A stretch of DNA of 64,000 bases from Halpernia frigidisoli (GTDB taxonomy: Bacteria > Bacteroidota > Bacteroidia > Flavobacteriales > Weeksellaceae): the NCBI RefSeq assembly GCF_900113805.1, contig NZ_FOQT01000001.1, positions 434,001-498,000 on the forward strand, written 5' to 3'. Under the pieces are notes generated by a model that saw only the letters and a list, made by a program, of their open reading frames with translations, had not been told where the DNA came from and made no database searches. The translations under genes and the position numbers were made by a program. Positions 1-9,337 of this stretch are shown piece by piece. The number at the start of each line of letters is the position of its first letter. Position 1 is the stretch's first letter.

Positions 1-81
1 AATTTAAAACAAATTTATTTTAATTAAATATTAACCACAACCGAAAAATGGACAGGTAATTTTATTCAGTTTTAATAAAAA

Positions 82-723
82 TCACAATTGCAAAACCTTC
101 GTTCCCAAAACTTCCGCTTCCTGCTCAGAATGCGTCACCATCACGAAAGTCGTTTTCAATTTCTGATGAATATCTTTCACTAAAATCTGTAATTTATTCC
201 GCGTTTCGCTGTCTAAAGCAGAAAATGGTTCGTCCATCAAAACGATTTTTGGATCATGTGCGATGGCGCGGATTATTCCGACGCGTTGTTTTTGTCCGCC
301 ACTTATTTCGTGTGGAAATTTTTGTAAAAGATCTTCTTTTAAGGAAACTAAAGGCAATAATTCTTTAATTTTTTCTCTGCAAAAAATATCCGATTTTTTT
401 AATAATTTTAAACAATAGATCATATTCTGATAAACCGTCAAATGTGGAAAAAGGGAATTTCCCTGCAAAACATAACCAATTTCCAATCGCTTTTGAATAA
501 GATTTTCTTTAGTTAAAATTTCATTTTCGATCTTAATTTCACCTTTTTCTGGAATTAAAAGTCCGTTCAATAAGCGTAATAAAGTTGATTTTCCGCTGCC
601 ACTTGCACCCAAAATACAGGTGAAACTTTCTTTTTCGAAATCTGTTGAAAAATCTTTAAAAATAGTTTGATTTCCAAAACTAAAATCAATATTTTGAACG
701 GAAATAATGGTATTTTTTTCCAT
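82..723 (-). CDS. ABC transporter ATP-binding protein, OpuCA/ProV-like
   Basis: Cytoplasmic ATPase subunit of an ABC importer. It shows Walker A (GASGSGKST, about residues 39-47), a Q-loop (VLQGNSLFPHL), the signature ISGGQKQR (about 140-147), Walker B with catalytic glutamate (VLMDEP, 161-166) and the H-loop histidine (VTHSE). At 213 residues it stops right after the nucleotide-binding domain, so the regulatory CBS domains of typical OpuCA/ProV proteins are missing. It lies one base downstream of the fused permease/binding-protein gene on the same strand, so the two form an operon and a complete importer. The partner suggests glycine betaine, choline or a similar quaternary amine as substrate; an EgtV-like ergothioneine role is also possible. 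Confidence 0.93.
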   Translation of the reverse strand: MEKNTIISVQNIDFSFGNQTIFKDFSTDFEKESFTCILGASGSGKSTLLRLLNGLLIPEKGEIKIENEILTKENLIQKRLEIGYVLQGNSLFPHLTVYQNMIYCLKLLKKSDIFCREKIKELLPLVSLKEDLLQKFPHEISGGQKQRVGIIRAIAHDPKIVLMDEPFSALDSETRNKLQILVKDIHQKLKTTFVMVTHSEQEAEVLGTKVLQL

Positions 724-724
724 A

Positions 725-2260
725 TTAATTTTTTAAAGTTTTAAGGAAATTTTTTGCCACTTCTGCCGGGCTTTTCTTCTCAATTTCAACTTGATAATTA
801 AGTTCCTGCATTTTTTCGGTAGAAATTTTGCCTTGAAGTTTATTTAAAAGTCCTTCAACTTCAGGATATTTTTTCAAAATTTCCTGTCGAATCACAATTC
901 CCGCTTCATAATTTGGGAAGTAATTTTTATCGTCTTTTAAAACTTTTAAGTTTAAATTTTTGATCTGAGCATCAGTTGTAAATACATCAACAGTATTTAT
1001 TTTTCCTTCTTCAAATGCTTTGTAGCGAAGATTAATATCCATTTCTTCCAATTTTTTAAAATTAAAAGGATAAGTTTTCTTTAAACCCGGAAATGCATCG
1101 CTTCTTTCAAAAAAATCAAATTCTGCTCCAAAAGTATAATTTTGACTTTGATTGGCAAGTTGTGAATAGGTTGAAATATTATTTTGATCTTTATTAGAAA
1201 TCGCCAAACCGTAAGTATTGTTAAAACCTAAAAGTCCGAGCCATTTTAGTTTAAATTTTCGCTGATAAATTTTATCTAAATCAATGTAATTAATCAAATG
1301 ATTTTCGGGTAATTTTTCTTTTAAAACATTGAGCCAGGAAGTTCCGGTATATTCCACATAAACATCGAGATCGCCGGAAAGCATCGCTGGTTGAATATTG
1401 GTTGTTCCGCCACCAATTCCAAATTTCCGGATGACTTTTATATCAGTATTTTGTTCTATTTCTTGTGAAATTATTTCCCCTAAAATAAATTGTTCGCTCG
1501 TCGGTTTTGAGGCAACAACAATCGTTTTAGCATTTTCTGAACTAATTGGATTTATATAAATTAAAGCAGCAATTGCAAAAATTAGAACAATTAAACTTGG
1601 GAAAATAATTCTGTTTTTCTGTTTTCTGGTCGCATTTTTAGAAATTAGTCGTTGCAAAGAATTGTCTTTTTCAAAAGTCGCGATCCATTGATCACCAAGA
1701 ATTGCAAACAATGAAATTCCTAATGAACCCGCGACAATTAATGATGTATTCATCGTATTTAATCCTCGAAAAATGGCTTGTCCAAGTCCGCCTGCGCCGA
1801 TCAAAGCAGCCAATCCTGTGAGTGCGACTATCATTACTACAGTAATTCTTAAGCCTGATAAAATTGATGGCAAAGCCAATGGAAAATAGATATTTTTTAA
1901 AACTTGAGATCGGGTAGAACCTAAACCTTGTGCAGCTTCAACTAATTGCGCTGGAACTTCTTTAAAACCTGTGTAAGTGCTTCTTACAATAGGAAGTAAG
2001 CCATATAAAATTAGAACGATCAGCGCATTTTGCAAACCAATTCCAACCAAAGGAATCAATAAACCAAACATTGCAATCGACGGAATTGTGTAAAGAAAAT
2101 TAATTAGGGGTAAAATTATTTTCCGGCTTTTTGATGAATAAAAAACAAAAATTCCGATCAAAATTCCCAAAAAAGTAACCGCCAAAAGTGAACCCAAAGA
2201 GAGTAGAAGGTGCTCTGCTAAAAGGTTTGCGAAATATGTGCGGCGTTCCCAAAGATTCAT
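725..2260 (-). CDS. Fused ABC permease and substrate-binding protein, OpuCB/OpuCC or EgtU-like
   Basis: One 511-residue polypeptide joins a membrane permease to its own binding protein. Residues about 15-210 form several hydrophobic segments with the permease loop (EAAQGLGSTRSQVLKNIYFPLALP). A further membrane segment near 215-235 follows, and residues about 245-511 form an OpuAC-type periplasmic binding domain (starting IVVASKPTSEQFILGEII). No separate binding-protein gene is present. Fusions of this kind are known for betaine/choline importers and for the ergothioneine transporter EgtU; the sequence alone does not settle the ligand. The ATPase gene follows after one base. The gene is the first of its operon; the upstream gap to 2392 is AT-rich and also serves the divergent toxin-antitoxin pair. 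Confidence 0.92.
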   Translation of the reverse strand: MNLWERRTYFANLLAEHLLLSLGSLLAVTFLGILIGIFVFYSSKSRKIILPLINFLYTIPSIAMFGLLIPLVGIGLQNALIVLILYGLLPIVRSTYTGFKEVPAQLVEAAQGLGSTRSQVLKNIYFPLALPSILSGLRITVVMIVALTGLAALIGAGGLGQAIFRGLNTMNTSLIVAGSLGISLFAILGDQWIATFEKDNSLQRLISKNATRKQKNRIIFPSLIVLIFAIAALIYINPISSENAKTIVVASKPTSEQFILGEIISQEIEQNTDIKVIRKFGIGGGTTNIQPAMLSGDLDVYVEYTGTSWLNVLKEKLPENHLINYIDLDKIYQRKFKLKWLGLLGFNNTYGLAISNKDQNNISTYSQLANQSQNYTFGAEFDFFERSDAFPGLKKTYPFNFKKLEEMDINLRYKAFEEGKINTVDVFTTDAQIKNLNLKVLKDDKNYFPNYEAGIVIRQEILKKYPEVEGLLNKLQGKISTEKMQELNYQVEIEKKSPAEVAKNFLKTLKN

Positions 2261-2392
2261 TAAAAATAATTTAATACAAGGTAAAAATTATATTTTTTCT
2301 GCGCAATTATTTTAGATTTTTGCTAAATAAATTTTTGATTTTAAATTTAATAATTTGCAATAAAATTTCTAAATTTGGTTAAATTAAAGATT

Positions 2393-2647
2393 ATGGAAAC
2401 GGCTACTTTAAAAGAAATAAATAATTTACTCAAAGATGCATCACCAAAAGTGTTAGAAAGAACTTTAGGATATATCGAAGGTATTTTGACAAATTCAAAA
2501 GAAAATGATTTTCATAAACAAAATTTGAATTATCAACTATCTGACGGACAGATGATTGAACTAGATGAAATGGAAGATTTAAAAGATGAAGATTTTATAT
2601 CAGCCGGAGAGTTTCATAAAAGTGTAGAAGAAAAATATGGCTTTTAG
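2393..2647 (+). CDS. Probable antitoxin of a type II toxin-antitoxin pair
   Basis: An 84-residue acidic protein in front of a ParE/RelE-like toxin gene. The ATG at 2393 (METATLKEINNLL) is preferred; a TTG 18 bases upstream would only add six residues. The N-terminal half is predicted helical; the C-terminal half is rich in Asp/Glu (residues about 55-70, ELDEMEDLKDED), fitting a flexible toxin-wrapping tail. Its last 11 bases overlap the start of the next gene, the usual coupling in such pairs. No DNA-binding fold could be named with certainty, so the antitoxin role is inferred mainly from the partner and arrangement. Confidence 0.7.
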   Translation: METATLKEINNLLKDASPKVLERTLGYIEGILTNSKENDFHKQNLNYQLSDGQMIELDEMEDLKDEDFISAGEFHKSVEEKYGF

Positions 2648-2936
2648 CATAAATTATACCCAACAAGCACGACGAGATATTTTTAAAGGAATTGATTTTT
2701 ATGAGAGGGAAGCATCAAAAAAGATTGCCGAACTTTTCTACCAAAGTGTATTAAATGCTGAAAAAACATTAAAAAATGTAGATTATTTTGAGAAAATATA
2801 CAAAGATTTTCATCGCCTTCCGCTGAAAAACTTCCCTTACATTTTAATTTATAAGATTGACAATAAAACTAATTCTGTTAAAATATACAGAGTTTTTCAA
2901 ACATCTCAAGACTTTTCCAAATATCCTGAAAAATAG
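2637..2936 (+). CDS. Type II toxin, ParE/RelE family
   Basis: A 99-residue protein with the layout of the RelE/ParE fold. The N-terminal stretch (INYTQQARRDIFKGIDFYE) matches the helix with which these toxins begin, and the C-terminal part (FPYILIYKIDNKTNSVKIYRVFQTSQD) matches the family's closing beta strands. RelE members cleave ribosome-bound mRNA and ParE members poison gyrase; which applies here cannot be told. The gene overlaps the preceding antitoxin gene by 11 bases. It converges on the DUF2071 gene with a 15-base gap. Confidence 0.8.
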   Translation: MAFSINYTQQARRDIFKGIDFYEREASKKIAELFYQSVLNAEKTLKNVDYFEKIYKDFHRLPLKNFPYILIYKIDNKTNSVKIYRVFQTSQDFSKYPEK

Positions 2937-2951
2937 GAAATTACTTAAAAA

Positions 2952-3659
2952 TCAAAATTTTCGTTTTACCTCAATACTTATTTTTGAACCGATCGCCAGC
3001 AAAACGGAAGATGGTTTAAGATCTTTTATAAAAGCAAATTCTTTCCCGTAAACACCTTCAATATCAATATTAGACACATTTTTCGTCACTTCATATTGTT
3101 GCCATCTTGGATGACGCACTTCGTATTCAATGGTTTTGGTTTCACTCAATTTATTGAATCCATAATAATGTTCGGTTATAAATTCCACTTCAGAATTTAA
3201 TTCTATATCGATTGCCTCTTTTTTGGTTTCTAAATGTATCGTGTTCCAATTATTATTGACTTTCCATTGGTAAATAAATTCGCGGGAATTTTCATTCATC
3301 TTCAATTGATTCTTCATCGGTAAAGTCCGATAATGCTCATTATACAAAGTATTTGCAACCAAAGAAATTGCTAATTTTGGGACAATTTCACTAATGAAAA
3401 CGGCGCCTCTTTTCCAAATTCCATTTTCAAAACGACGAACGTAAAAACGCAGATTTACTTCTTCAAAATTTCTATGAAATGGAATTGGAATACCCAATAA
3501 TTTAACATCTTCAAATAAAAAACCAATAAAACTCACGAAACATTTGCCTTCAAATAAATCCAGTTCCGTTCCTGGCGGCACGTATTTTTCCAGAATTTTA
3601 GGATCAATTTCGTAATTGATCATTGCTAAATTATTCCATTCTGCGGTGAGGAAACTCAT
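2952..3659 (-). CDS. DUF2071 (YqjF-like) family protein
   Basis: A 235-residue protein of the DUF2071 family. The opening MSFLTAEWNNLAMINYEID, followed by a proline-rich 'LEKYVPPGTELD' segment and 'GKCFVSFIGFLFEDVKLLGIPIPFH', is typical of that family, whose biochemical role is unknown. No signal peptide or membrane span is seen, so it is probably cytoplasmic. It precedes no obvious partner; the lipoprotein gene upstream is on the same strand with a 22-base gap and may be co-transcribed. Confidence 0.85.
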   Translation of the reverse strand: MSFLTAEWNNLAMINYEIDPKILEKYVPPGTELDLFEGKCFVSFIGFLFEDVKLLGIPIPFHRNFEEVNLRFYVRRFENGIWKRGAVFISEIVPKLAISLVANTLYNEHYRTLPMKNQLKMNENSREFIYQWKVNNNWNTIHLETKKEAIDIELNSEVEFITEHYYGFNKLSETKTIEYEVRHPRWQQYEVTKNVSNIDIEGVYGKEFAFIKDLKPSSVLLAIGSKISIEVKRKF

Positions 3660-3681
3660 TTTATATTATTGAAATTTTGAT

Positions 3682-3990
3682 TTATTTGAAACTTGAAATT
3701 CTGACCAGTCCTTTATTTTCGTGGTAAAGCATACATCTGATTTCGCCGTTTCTTTCCGGACATTCTGTGGTCATTTTAAAATTGACAGATACTTTTTCGC
3801 CTTCTTTTTTATCTTTTAAAAGTTCGGAATTACAAACTAAATAATCCACTTTTTCTGCAGTTCTTAAATAAGTTCCCGAGCAATCTTTGACAATTGTCGC
3901 AGAATGAAATTGATTGGTAGAAATAGATTTGCAGGATAAAATTGAAACTGAGAAAGCCGCAATTAAAAATAAATTTGATAAAAATTTCAT
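3682..3990 (-). CDS. Small predicted lipoprotein of unknown function
   Basis: A 102-residue protein starting with a lipoprotein signal (MKFLSNLFLIAAFSVSILSC, with Cys20 as the probable lipidated residue after a SILSC lipobox). The mature part is about 80 residues with three further cysteines (DCSGTYL, LVCNSE, TECPERNGEIRC), which may form disulfides outside the cytoplasm. I do not recognise a family. It is probably anchored in the cell envelope. Confidence 0.7.
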   Translation of the reverse strand: MKFLSNLFLIAAFSVSILSCKSISTNQFHSATIVKDCSGTYLRTAEKVDYLVCNSELLKDKKEGEKVSVNFKMTTECPERNGEIRCMLYHENKGLVRISSFK

Positions 3991-4085
3991 AGTTTTAATT
4001 TAAGTTCAAAAATACAAATCTATTTCTTCTAAAATATCAATAAAAATAAAATAACTTATTAAATTTTCATATTTAATAATAGAAA

Positions 4086-4113
4086 AAATCGAGAGAAATA
4101 TTTCCCTCGATTT
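4086..4113 (-). terminator. Intrinsic terminator after carB
   Basis: On the minus strand, AAATCGAGGGAAA and TTTCTCTCGATTT can pair (one G-T mismatch) and are followed by a T run. It lies 28 bases beyond the carB stop codon and closes the pyrimidine operon. Confidence 0.8.
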
Positions 4114-4141
4114 GATATTTAAATAGTGTTTTAAGTGAAAT

Positions 4142-7100
4142 TTACATCATTTCCATTTTAAAACTCATACTTTCAATCACATTCAAAATCGCTTCCACAG
4201 TGTCCATTGAAGTTAAACACGGAACGCCATTTTCTACTGAAGTTCGGCGGATCTGGAAACCATCTCTTTCGGATTGTTTTCCTTTGGTCATAGTATTTAC
4301 AATGTATTGCACTTTTCCATTTTGAATTAAATCTATCAAATTTATTTCAGGATTTTCTTCAATTTTATAGCCAATTTTTGTTCGGATATTTTCATTTTTA
4401 AAGTAATTTGCCGTTCCTTCTGTCGCCCAAATTGTAAATCCAATTTCCTGAAATCTTCGGGCAAAATTCGCTGCTTGTTCTTTGTCTTTATCTGCAACGG
4501 TGAAAAGTATCGAACCTTTCAATGGCATTTTTCTGCCGGAAGCAATTAAACCTTTATACAAGGCTTTTTCGAGCGTCGAATCTTTGCCCATCACTTCGCC
4601 TGTAGACTTCATTTCTGGTCCGAGAGAGATGTCAACTTTCGTTAATTTAGAGAAAGAAAAAACGGGTACTTTTACAAAAATTCCATTTTTTATTGGCGCT
4701 AAACCATTTTTGTAACCTAAATCTTTTAATTTTTTTCCAAGAATTGCCTTTGTGGCCAAATTTGCCATTGGGATTTCTGTAATTTTCGATAAAAAAGGAA
4801 CAGTTCTACTTGCTCTTGGATTCACTTCGATCACAAAAACTTCTTTATTTGAAATAACATATTGAATGTTCATTAAACCAATGATATTTAGACCTTTTGC
4901 TAATCTTTCGGTGTAATCTATTAAAGTTGAAATTTGTTTTTCGCTAATATTTTGAGGCGGGTAAACGGCAATAGAATCACCGGAATGAACGCCGGCTCTC
5001 TCAATATGCTCCATAATTCCAGGGATTACAACTGTCTCTCCATCACAAATGGCGTCAACTTCAACTTCTTTTCCGGTTAAATAGCGGTCAATCAAAATAG
5101 GATGTTCAGAATTTTCTTTCACGGCATTCGTCATATAATGATCAAGTTCATGCGCATCATACACGATTTCCATCGCTCTTCCGCCTAATACGTAACTCGG
5201 ACGAACCAAAACTGGAAAACCGATTTCATTGGCGATAATTAAAGCGTCTTCTTTCGTAAAACAGGTTTTCCCCAAAGGTTGCGGAATTCCCATTTCCTGA
5301 AGAGCGGCTTCAAATTTATTTCTATTTTCCGCGCGGTCTAAATCTTCCAAAGAAGTTCCCAAAATTTTCACACCGTGTGCTGCTAATTTATCTGCTAAAT
5401 TAATTGCGGTTTGTCCACCAAACTGAACTACAACGCCTTTTGGTTGTTCTAATTCAATGATGTTCATGACATCTTCTTCTGTTAAAGGCTCGAAATAAAG
5501 TTTATCTGATATTGAAAAATCGGTAGAAACAGTTTCTGGATTATTGTTGATGATAATGGCTTCATAACCCAATTCTTTTATCGCCCAAACTGAGTGAACT
5601 GTGGCATAATCAAACTCTACACCTTGCCCAATACGAATTGGACCAGAACCTAAAACGATTATTTTCTCACGATTTGACGGGATGCTTTCATTTTCTTCTT
5701 CGTAAGTTCCGTAGAAATAGGGCGTTGCGCTTTCAAATTCTGCGGCGCAAGTATCGACCATTTTATAAACGGGCATCAGATTATTTTCTTTTCTAAAATC
5801 GAAAACTTCACGCTGAGAAGTTCCCCAAAGATGGGCAATATTCATATCAGAAAAACCGAGTTTTTTTGCTTTTTCTAAAGTTTCTAAATCAAATTTATTT
5901 GCAGAAATTTCTTTTTCAAAATCTATTAATTTTTTTAATTTCCAGATAAAGAATTTGTCAATTTTGCTCCATTCTACGATGGTTTCCCAATCGTAACCTT
6001 TTCGCAAAGCATCACAAATAATGAACAATCTTTCATCATCACAAACTTTTATTCTGCGTTCAATTTCTTCATCAGACATCGCTTCCGCAACTTTGGTTTT
6101 TAAACCTAAATGTCTCAAACCTGTTTCTAAGGAACGAATGGCTTTTTGTAAACTTTCTTCGAAATTCCTTCCAATCGCCATCACTTCGCCTGTGGCTTTC
6201 ATTTGGGTTGATAATTTTCGATCAGCAGTTTCAAATTTATCAAATGGAAACCTTGGGAATTTCGTAACAACATAATCCAAAGCCGGTTCAAAACAAGCGT
6301 AAGAAGTTCCTGTTACGGGATTCATGATTTCATCTAAAGTTAAACCGACCGCAATTTTCGCGGCAATTTTCGCAATCGGATAACCGGTTGCTTTACTCGC
6401 CAAAGCCGATGAACGCGAAACTCTTGGGTTTACTTCGATAATAAAATAGTTAAAAGAATGCGGATCTAAAGCCAATTGAACATTACAACCACCTTCAATC
6501 CCGAGTGCGCGAATAATTTTTAACGAAGAATTCCGCAACATTTGATATTCTCTGTCCGACAAAGTTTGAGATGGCGCAACAACAATCGAATCGCCCGTAT
6601 GAACACCGACTGGATCAATGTTTTCCATATTACAAACCACAATAGCATTGTCGTTTTTGTCGCGCATTACTTCGTATTCAATTTCTTTATAACCCGCAAT
6701 TGATCTTTCAATTAAACATTGACGAACCGGACTGTATTTCAAACCAAAACTGGTAATTTCTTTTAATTCTTCAATAGAATGTGCGATTCCGCCACCAGTT
6801 CCGCCCATTGTAAAAGCCGGACGAACGATTAATGGAAAGCCAATTTTTTCGGCAAATTTGACAGCGCCTTCTACATCATTTACAATATCAGAATCCGGTA
6901 CCGGTTCATTTAATTCTTTCATTAAATTGCGAAAAAGATCGCGGTCTTCTGCTTGATTTATCGCTGAAAGTTTTGTTCCTAAAATCTCAACTTTGCATTC
7001 ATCTAAGATCCCGGAATTTTGCAATTCCACCGCCATATTCAAACCAGTTTGTCCGCCTAAAGTTGGCAAAAGTGCATCTGGACGTTCTTTGCGAATAATA

Positions 7101-7324
7101 TGACTGACAAATTCTAAAGAAATTGGTTCGATATAAACTTTATCGGCAATTTCTACATCCGTCATTATCGTTGCTGGATTTGAATTTATTAAAATCACGC
7201 TGTAACCTTCTTCGCGCAAAGCGAGACAAGCCTGAGTTCCTGCATAATCAAATTCTGCGGCCTGGCCGATGATTATTGGGCCACTTCCAATTACTAAAAT
7301 GGTTTTTATGTCTGTTCTTTTCAT
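4142..7324 (-). CDS. carB: Carbamoyl-phosphate synthase large subunit
   Basis: Makes carbamoyl phosphate from bicarbonate, ATP and ammonia for pyrimidine and arginine synthesis, in complex with CarA. The 1060 residues match the usual length. Two homologous ATP-grasp halves are visible: the first begins with [21 protein letters not shown], the second near residue 565 with [20 protein letters not shown]. Glycine-rich ATP loops occur in both ([26 protein letters not shown]). The last 130 residues form the MGS-type regulatory domain ([21 protein letters not shown]), which in E. coli binds UMP and ornithine. It is the last gene of pyrB-carA-carB; a four-helix-bundle cassette separates it from carA. 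Confidence 0.98.
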   Translation of the reverse strand: MKRTDIKTILVIGSGPIIIGQAAEFDYAGTQACLALREEGYSVILINSNPATIMTDVEIADKVYIEPISLEFVSHIIRKERPDALLPTLGGQTGLNMAVELQNSGILDECKVEILGTKLSAINQAEDRDLFRNLMKELNEPVPDSDIVNDVEGAVKFAEKIGFPLIVRPAFTMGGTGGGIAHSIEELKEITSFGLKYSPVRQCLIERSIAGYKEIEYEVMRDKNDNAIVVCNMENIDPVGVHTGDSIVVAPSQTLSDREYQMLRNSSLKIIRALGIEGGCNVQLALDPHSFNYFIIEVNPRVSRSSALASKATGYPIAKIAAKIAVGLTLDEIMNPVTGTSYACFEPALDYVVTKFPRFPFDKFETADRKLSTQMKATGEVMAIGRNFEESLQKAIRSLETGLRHLGLKTKVAEAMSDEEIERRIKVCDDERLFIICDALRKGYDWETIVEWSKIDKFFIWKLKKLIDFEKEISANKFDLETLEKAKKLGFSDMNIAHLWGTSQREVFDFRKENNLMPVYKMVDTCAAEFESATPYFYGTYEEENESIPSNREKIIVLGSGPIRIGQGVEFDYATVHSVWAIKELGYEAIIINNNPETVSTDFSISDKLYFEPLTEEDVMNIIELEQPKGVVVQFGGQTAINLADKLAAHGVKILGTSLEDLDRAENRNKFEAALQEMGIPQPLGKTCFTKEDALIIANEIGFPVLVRPSYVLGGRAMEIVYDAHELDHYMTNAVKENSEHPILIDRYLTGKEVEVDAICDGETVVIPGIMEHIERAGVHSGDSIAVYPPQNISEKQISTLIDYTERLAKGLNIIGLMNIQYVISNKEVFVIEVNPRASRTVPFLSKITEIPMANLATKAILGKKLKDLGYKNGLAPIKNGIFVKVPVFSFSKLTKVDISLGPEMKSTGEVMGKDSTLEKALYKGLIASGRKMPLKGSILFTVADKDKEQAANFARRFQEIGFTIWATEGTANYFKNENIRTKIGYKIEENPEINLIDLIQNGKVQYIVNTMTKGKQSERDGFQIRRTSVENGVPCLTSMDTVEAILNVIESMSFKMEMM

Positions 7325-7331
7325 AGTTCTT

Positions 7332-7812
7332 AGTGTAACAATTTATCAATTTAACAGTGTAACAATATGTGAATGTTACAATATTCAAATTTTAAATTAA
7401 TTAGATGTTTTCTTGACTTTCTTGTTTTAAACTTGTGCTTAATATTTTATAAATTATTTTTCCAATTTCAATAATTTGCTTTTCTAATTCATCATTGAAG
7501 GGATATGATTTTGCGTGTTTACAAAGAAAAAGCCAATATTTTGTCTCTTCCAATTCCTTCGCTGCAATCTTTATTTTATTAACAAAATCTTTTTTACTGC
7601 TTGGATTTTGGGCTTCAAATGAATTAGCGCCGATGCTTGTTCCACTTCGTAATAACTGTCTTGAAATGACGTATTTTTTATTTTGATCTAAAAGTTCACA
7701 AAACTCTATAATATTAAGTGAAAATTTAACTGTTTTTTCAATCAACGGATTTCCCTCAAAATTTATCATAATTGGTTTTTTAATTGACGTGTTAAAAAAT
7801 TGTTACACTGTT
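7332..7812. mobile_element. Repeat-bracketed four-helix-bundle cassette 1 (between carA and carB)
   Basis: The gene at 7401-7769 is flanked by a perfect 14-base inverted repeat: AACAGTGTAACAAT at 7353-7366 and ATTGTTACACTGTT at 7799-7812. The left side carries further related copies (GTGTAACAATTT from 7333). The right arm contains the carA stop codon (complement of 7803-7805) and its last codons. The boundaries given are those of the visible repeats. Calling it mobile is an inference from the repeated pattern seen at two other sites in this window. Confidence 0.5.
7401..7769 (-). CDS. Four-helix-bundle protein, 23S rRNA-IVP family (cassette 1)
   Basis: A 122-residue protein of the four-helix-bundle/'S23' family first found in 23S rRNA intervening sequences. 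Family features are the phrase SRQLLRSGTSIGANSFEAQNPSSKKDFVNKIKIAAKELEETKYWL (residues about 38-82) and an overall all-helical pattern. Relatives include the Avd protein of diversity-generating retroelements, but no reverse transcriptase is nearby. The gene sits in the pyrimidine operon between carA and carB, in the operon's direction, bracketed by an inverted repeat. Its molecular role is unknown; nucleic-acid binding is plausible from the relatives. Confidence 0.9.
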   Translation of the reverse strand: MINFEGNPLIEKTVKFSLNIIEFCELLDQNKKYVISRQLLRSGTSIGANSFEAQNPSSKKDFVNKIKIAAKELEETKYWLFLCKHAKSYPFNDELEKQIIEIGKIIYKILSTSLKQESQENI

Positions 7813-8885
7813 ACATTTTTAAATTGGTACATTAACAAGAGGAATTCATCAAACAAATAATTCGCATCTTCAGGACCCGGACTCGCCTCCGGGTGATATT
7901 GTACGGAAAAACAAGGGTAAACTGTATGTTTCAAACCTTCATTGGTTTTGTCATTTAAAGCAACGTGCGTTTCTTCCAAATCGGTTTGTTTTAAACTTTC
8001 CTGATCAACTGCGTAACCATGATTTTGAGAAGTAATCGCGACTTTATTTTTTGCTAAATCTAAAACTGGATGATTTCCACCGCGGTGTCCAAATTTTAAC
8101 TTGAAAGTTTTTGCGCCACAAGCCAAAGCAATCAATTGATGACCTAGACAAATCCCGAAAATTGGAATTTTTCCCAATAATTGCTGGATCATTTTAATTG
8201 CGATCGGATTATCTTCCGGATTCCCAGGACCGTTGGAAAGCATGATTCCGTCGGGATTTATTAATAAAATTTCTTCTGAAGTGACGTTATGAGAAACTAC
8301 TGTGACGTCACAATCACGTTCTGCTAATTCTCTTAAAATCCCCAATTTCGAACCAAAATCTACCAATACAACTTTGAAACCACGTCCCGGATTTGCGTAC
8401 GAAGTTTTTGTTGAAACTTTCGCAACTTCGTCTGTTGGAAAATTTTGATTTTTTAAGTCAGAAATAACTGTTGAAATATCAGAATCTGCGTCTGCAATTC
8501 GTCCTTTTACAACGCCGGAACTTCGTAAAACTCTGGTTAATCTTCTGGTGTCAATTCCGGAAATTCCTGCAATGTTTTTTTTAGCAAAAAATTCCTGCAA
8601 AGTCATTTGGGAGCGAAAATTTGAGGGAAAATCGCAGACTTCTTTTACGATAAGACCTTTTATGGAAGGCTGAATACTTTCAAAATCATCGCGATTAATT
8701 CCATAATTACCAATTAAAGGATACGTCATGCAAACCAATTGGTCGCAATACGAAGGGTCTGAAATTAATTCCTGATAACCCGTCATCGCGGTGTTAAAAA
8801 CCACTTCACCAAAAGAATTTTCATGATTTCCAAAACTTTCACCTTTGAAAACTTCGCCGGATTCTAATATTAATATTTTTTTCAT
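7803..8885 (-). CDS. carA: Carbamoyl-phosphate synthase small subunit
   Basis: Glutaminase subunit that feeds ammonia to CarB. The start chosen is the ATG at 8885 (MKKILILESGEVFKG), where family similarity begins; an upstream ATG would add seven residues from repeat DNA. The protein has 360 residues. The N-terminal CPSase_sm domain spans about 1-150, the class I amidotransferase domain about 170-350. The catalytic triad is visible: Cys246 in FGICLGHQ and His331/Glu333 in YHPEASPG. The last codons (FKNVTV) and the stop lie inside the repeat that borders the downstream four-helix-bundle cassette, so the C-terminus may have been replaced on insertion. Confidence 0.97.
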   Translation of the reverse strand: MKKILILESGEVFKGESFGNHENSFGEVVFNTAMTGYQELISDPSYCDQLVCMTYPLIGNYGINRDDFESIQPSIKGLIVKEVCDFPSNFRSQMTLQEFFAKKNIAGISGIDTRRLTRVLRSSGVVKGRIADADSDISTVISDLKNQNFPTDEVAKVSTKTSYANPGRGFKVVLVDFGSKLGILRELAERDCDVTVVSHNVTSEEILLINPDGIMLSNGPGNPEDNPIAIKMIQQLLGKIPIFGICLGHQLIALACGAKTFKLKFGHRGGNHPVLDLAKNKVAITSQNHGYAVDQESLKQTDLEETHVALNDKTNEGLKHTVYPCFSVQYHPEASPGPEDANYLFDEFLLLMYQFKNVTV

Positions 8886-8910
8886 AGTTACAGAGTCAAG
8901 ATGCAAGAGT

Positions 8911-9337
8911 CAAGAATCAAGATTGACAATTACATACTAGATTTTTATTTATTTAAATTATTTTTGAAAGTGTAAATCATTCTTTGAATTTCTTTTAATT
9001 CCAATATTAAAATATCTACATTATTCGCTTCTAAAAGTTGTAATTCTTTTGTTAGAATTAATTGAGTTTGCAATTCAAATGAAGATCCTAAAGCGATCGC
9101 TAAAAAGTGATTAAATTCTTTATCACTATTTCTTCCTGAACCTTCGGCAATATTTGAAGGAATTGAAACAGCAGATCTTTTCATTTGAGAAATCAATCCA
9201 AATTTTTCATCCTTTTCGATTTTTGAACAAACTAAATATATTTTCTTAGTTAATTCAATCGACCTTTTCCAAAATTGCAAATTTTCAAAATTGTGCATAT
9301 TTTTATTTTCTAGTTGGTTCTTTAATCTTGATTCTTG
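8911..9337. mobile_element. Repeat-bracketed four-helix-bundle cassette 2 (between pyrB and carA)
   Basis: The gene at 8945-9298 is flanked by a perfect 14-base inverted repeat: CAAGAATCAAGATT at 8911-8924 and AATCTTGATTCTTG at 9324-9337. Degenerate copies of the unit (GAGTCAAGATGCAAGAGTCAAG) extend left to about 8893. The right arm contains the pyrB stop codon (complement of 9322-9324) and the codons for its last residues. The arm sequence is unrelated to that of cassette 1, but the arrangement is the same. Confidence 0.5.
8945..9298 (-). CDS. Four-helix-bundle protein, 23S rRNA-IVP family (cassette 2)
   Basis: A 117-residue member of the same family as the proteins at 7401-7769 and 39036-39410. 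The opening MHNFENLQFWKRSIELTKKIY and the central 'LISQMKRSAVSIPSNIAEGSGR' are the standard family signature. It belongs to a different subgroup from its neighbour (the SIPSNIAEG form rather than SIGANSFEA), so the two copies in one operon are not a recent local duplication. It lies between pyrB and carA in the operon direction and is bracketed by an inverted repeat. Confidence 0.92.
   Translation of the reverse strand: MHNFENLQFWKRSIELTKKIYLVCSKIEKDEKFGLISQMKRSAVSIPSNIAEGSGRNSDKEFNHFLAIALGSSFELQTQLILTKELQLLEANNVDILILELKEIQRMIYTFKNNLNK

Noticed and set aside
7401-9298. A diversity-generating retroelement, because four-helix-bundle proteins include Avd
   Set aside because: No reverse transcriptase, template repeat or variable repeat is visible around any of the three genes.
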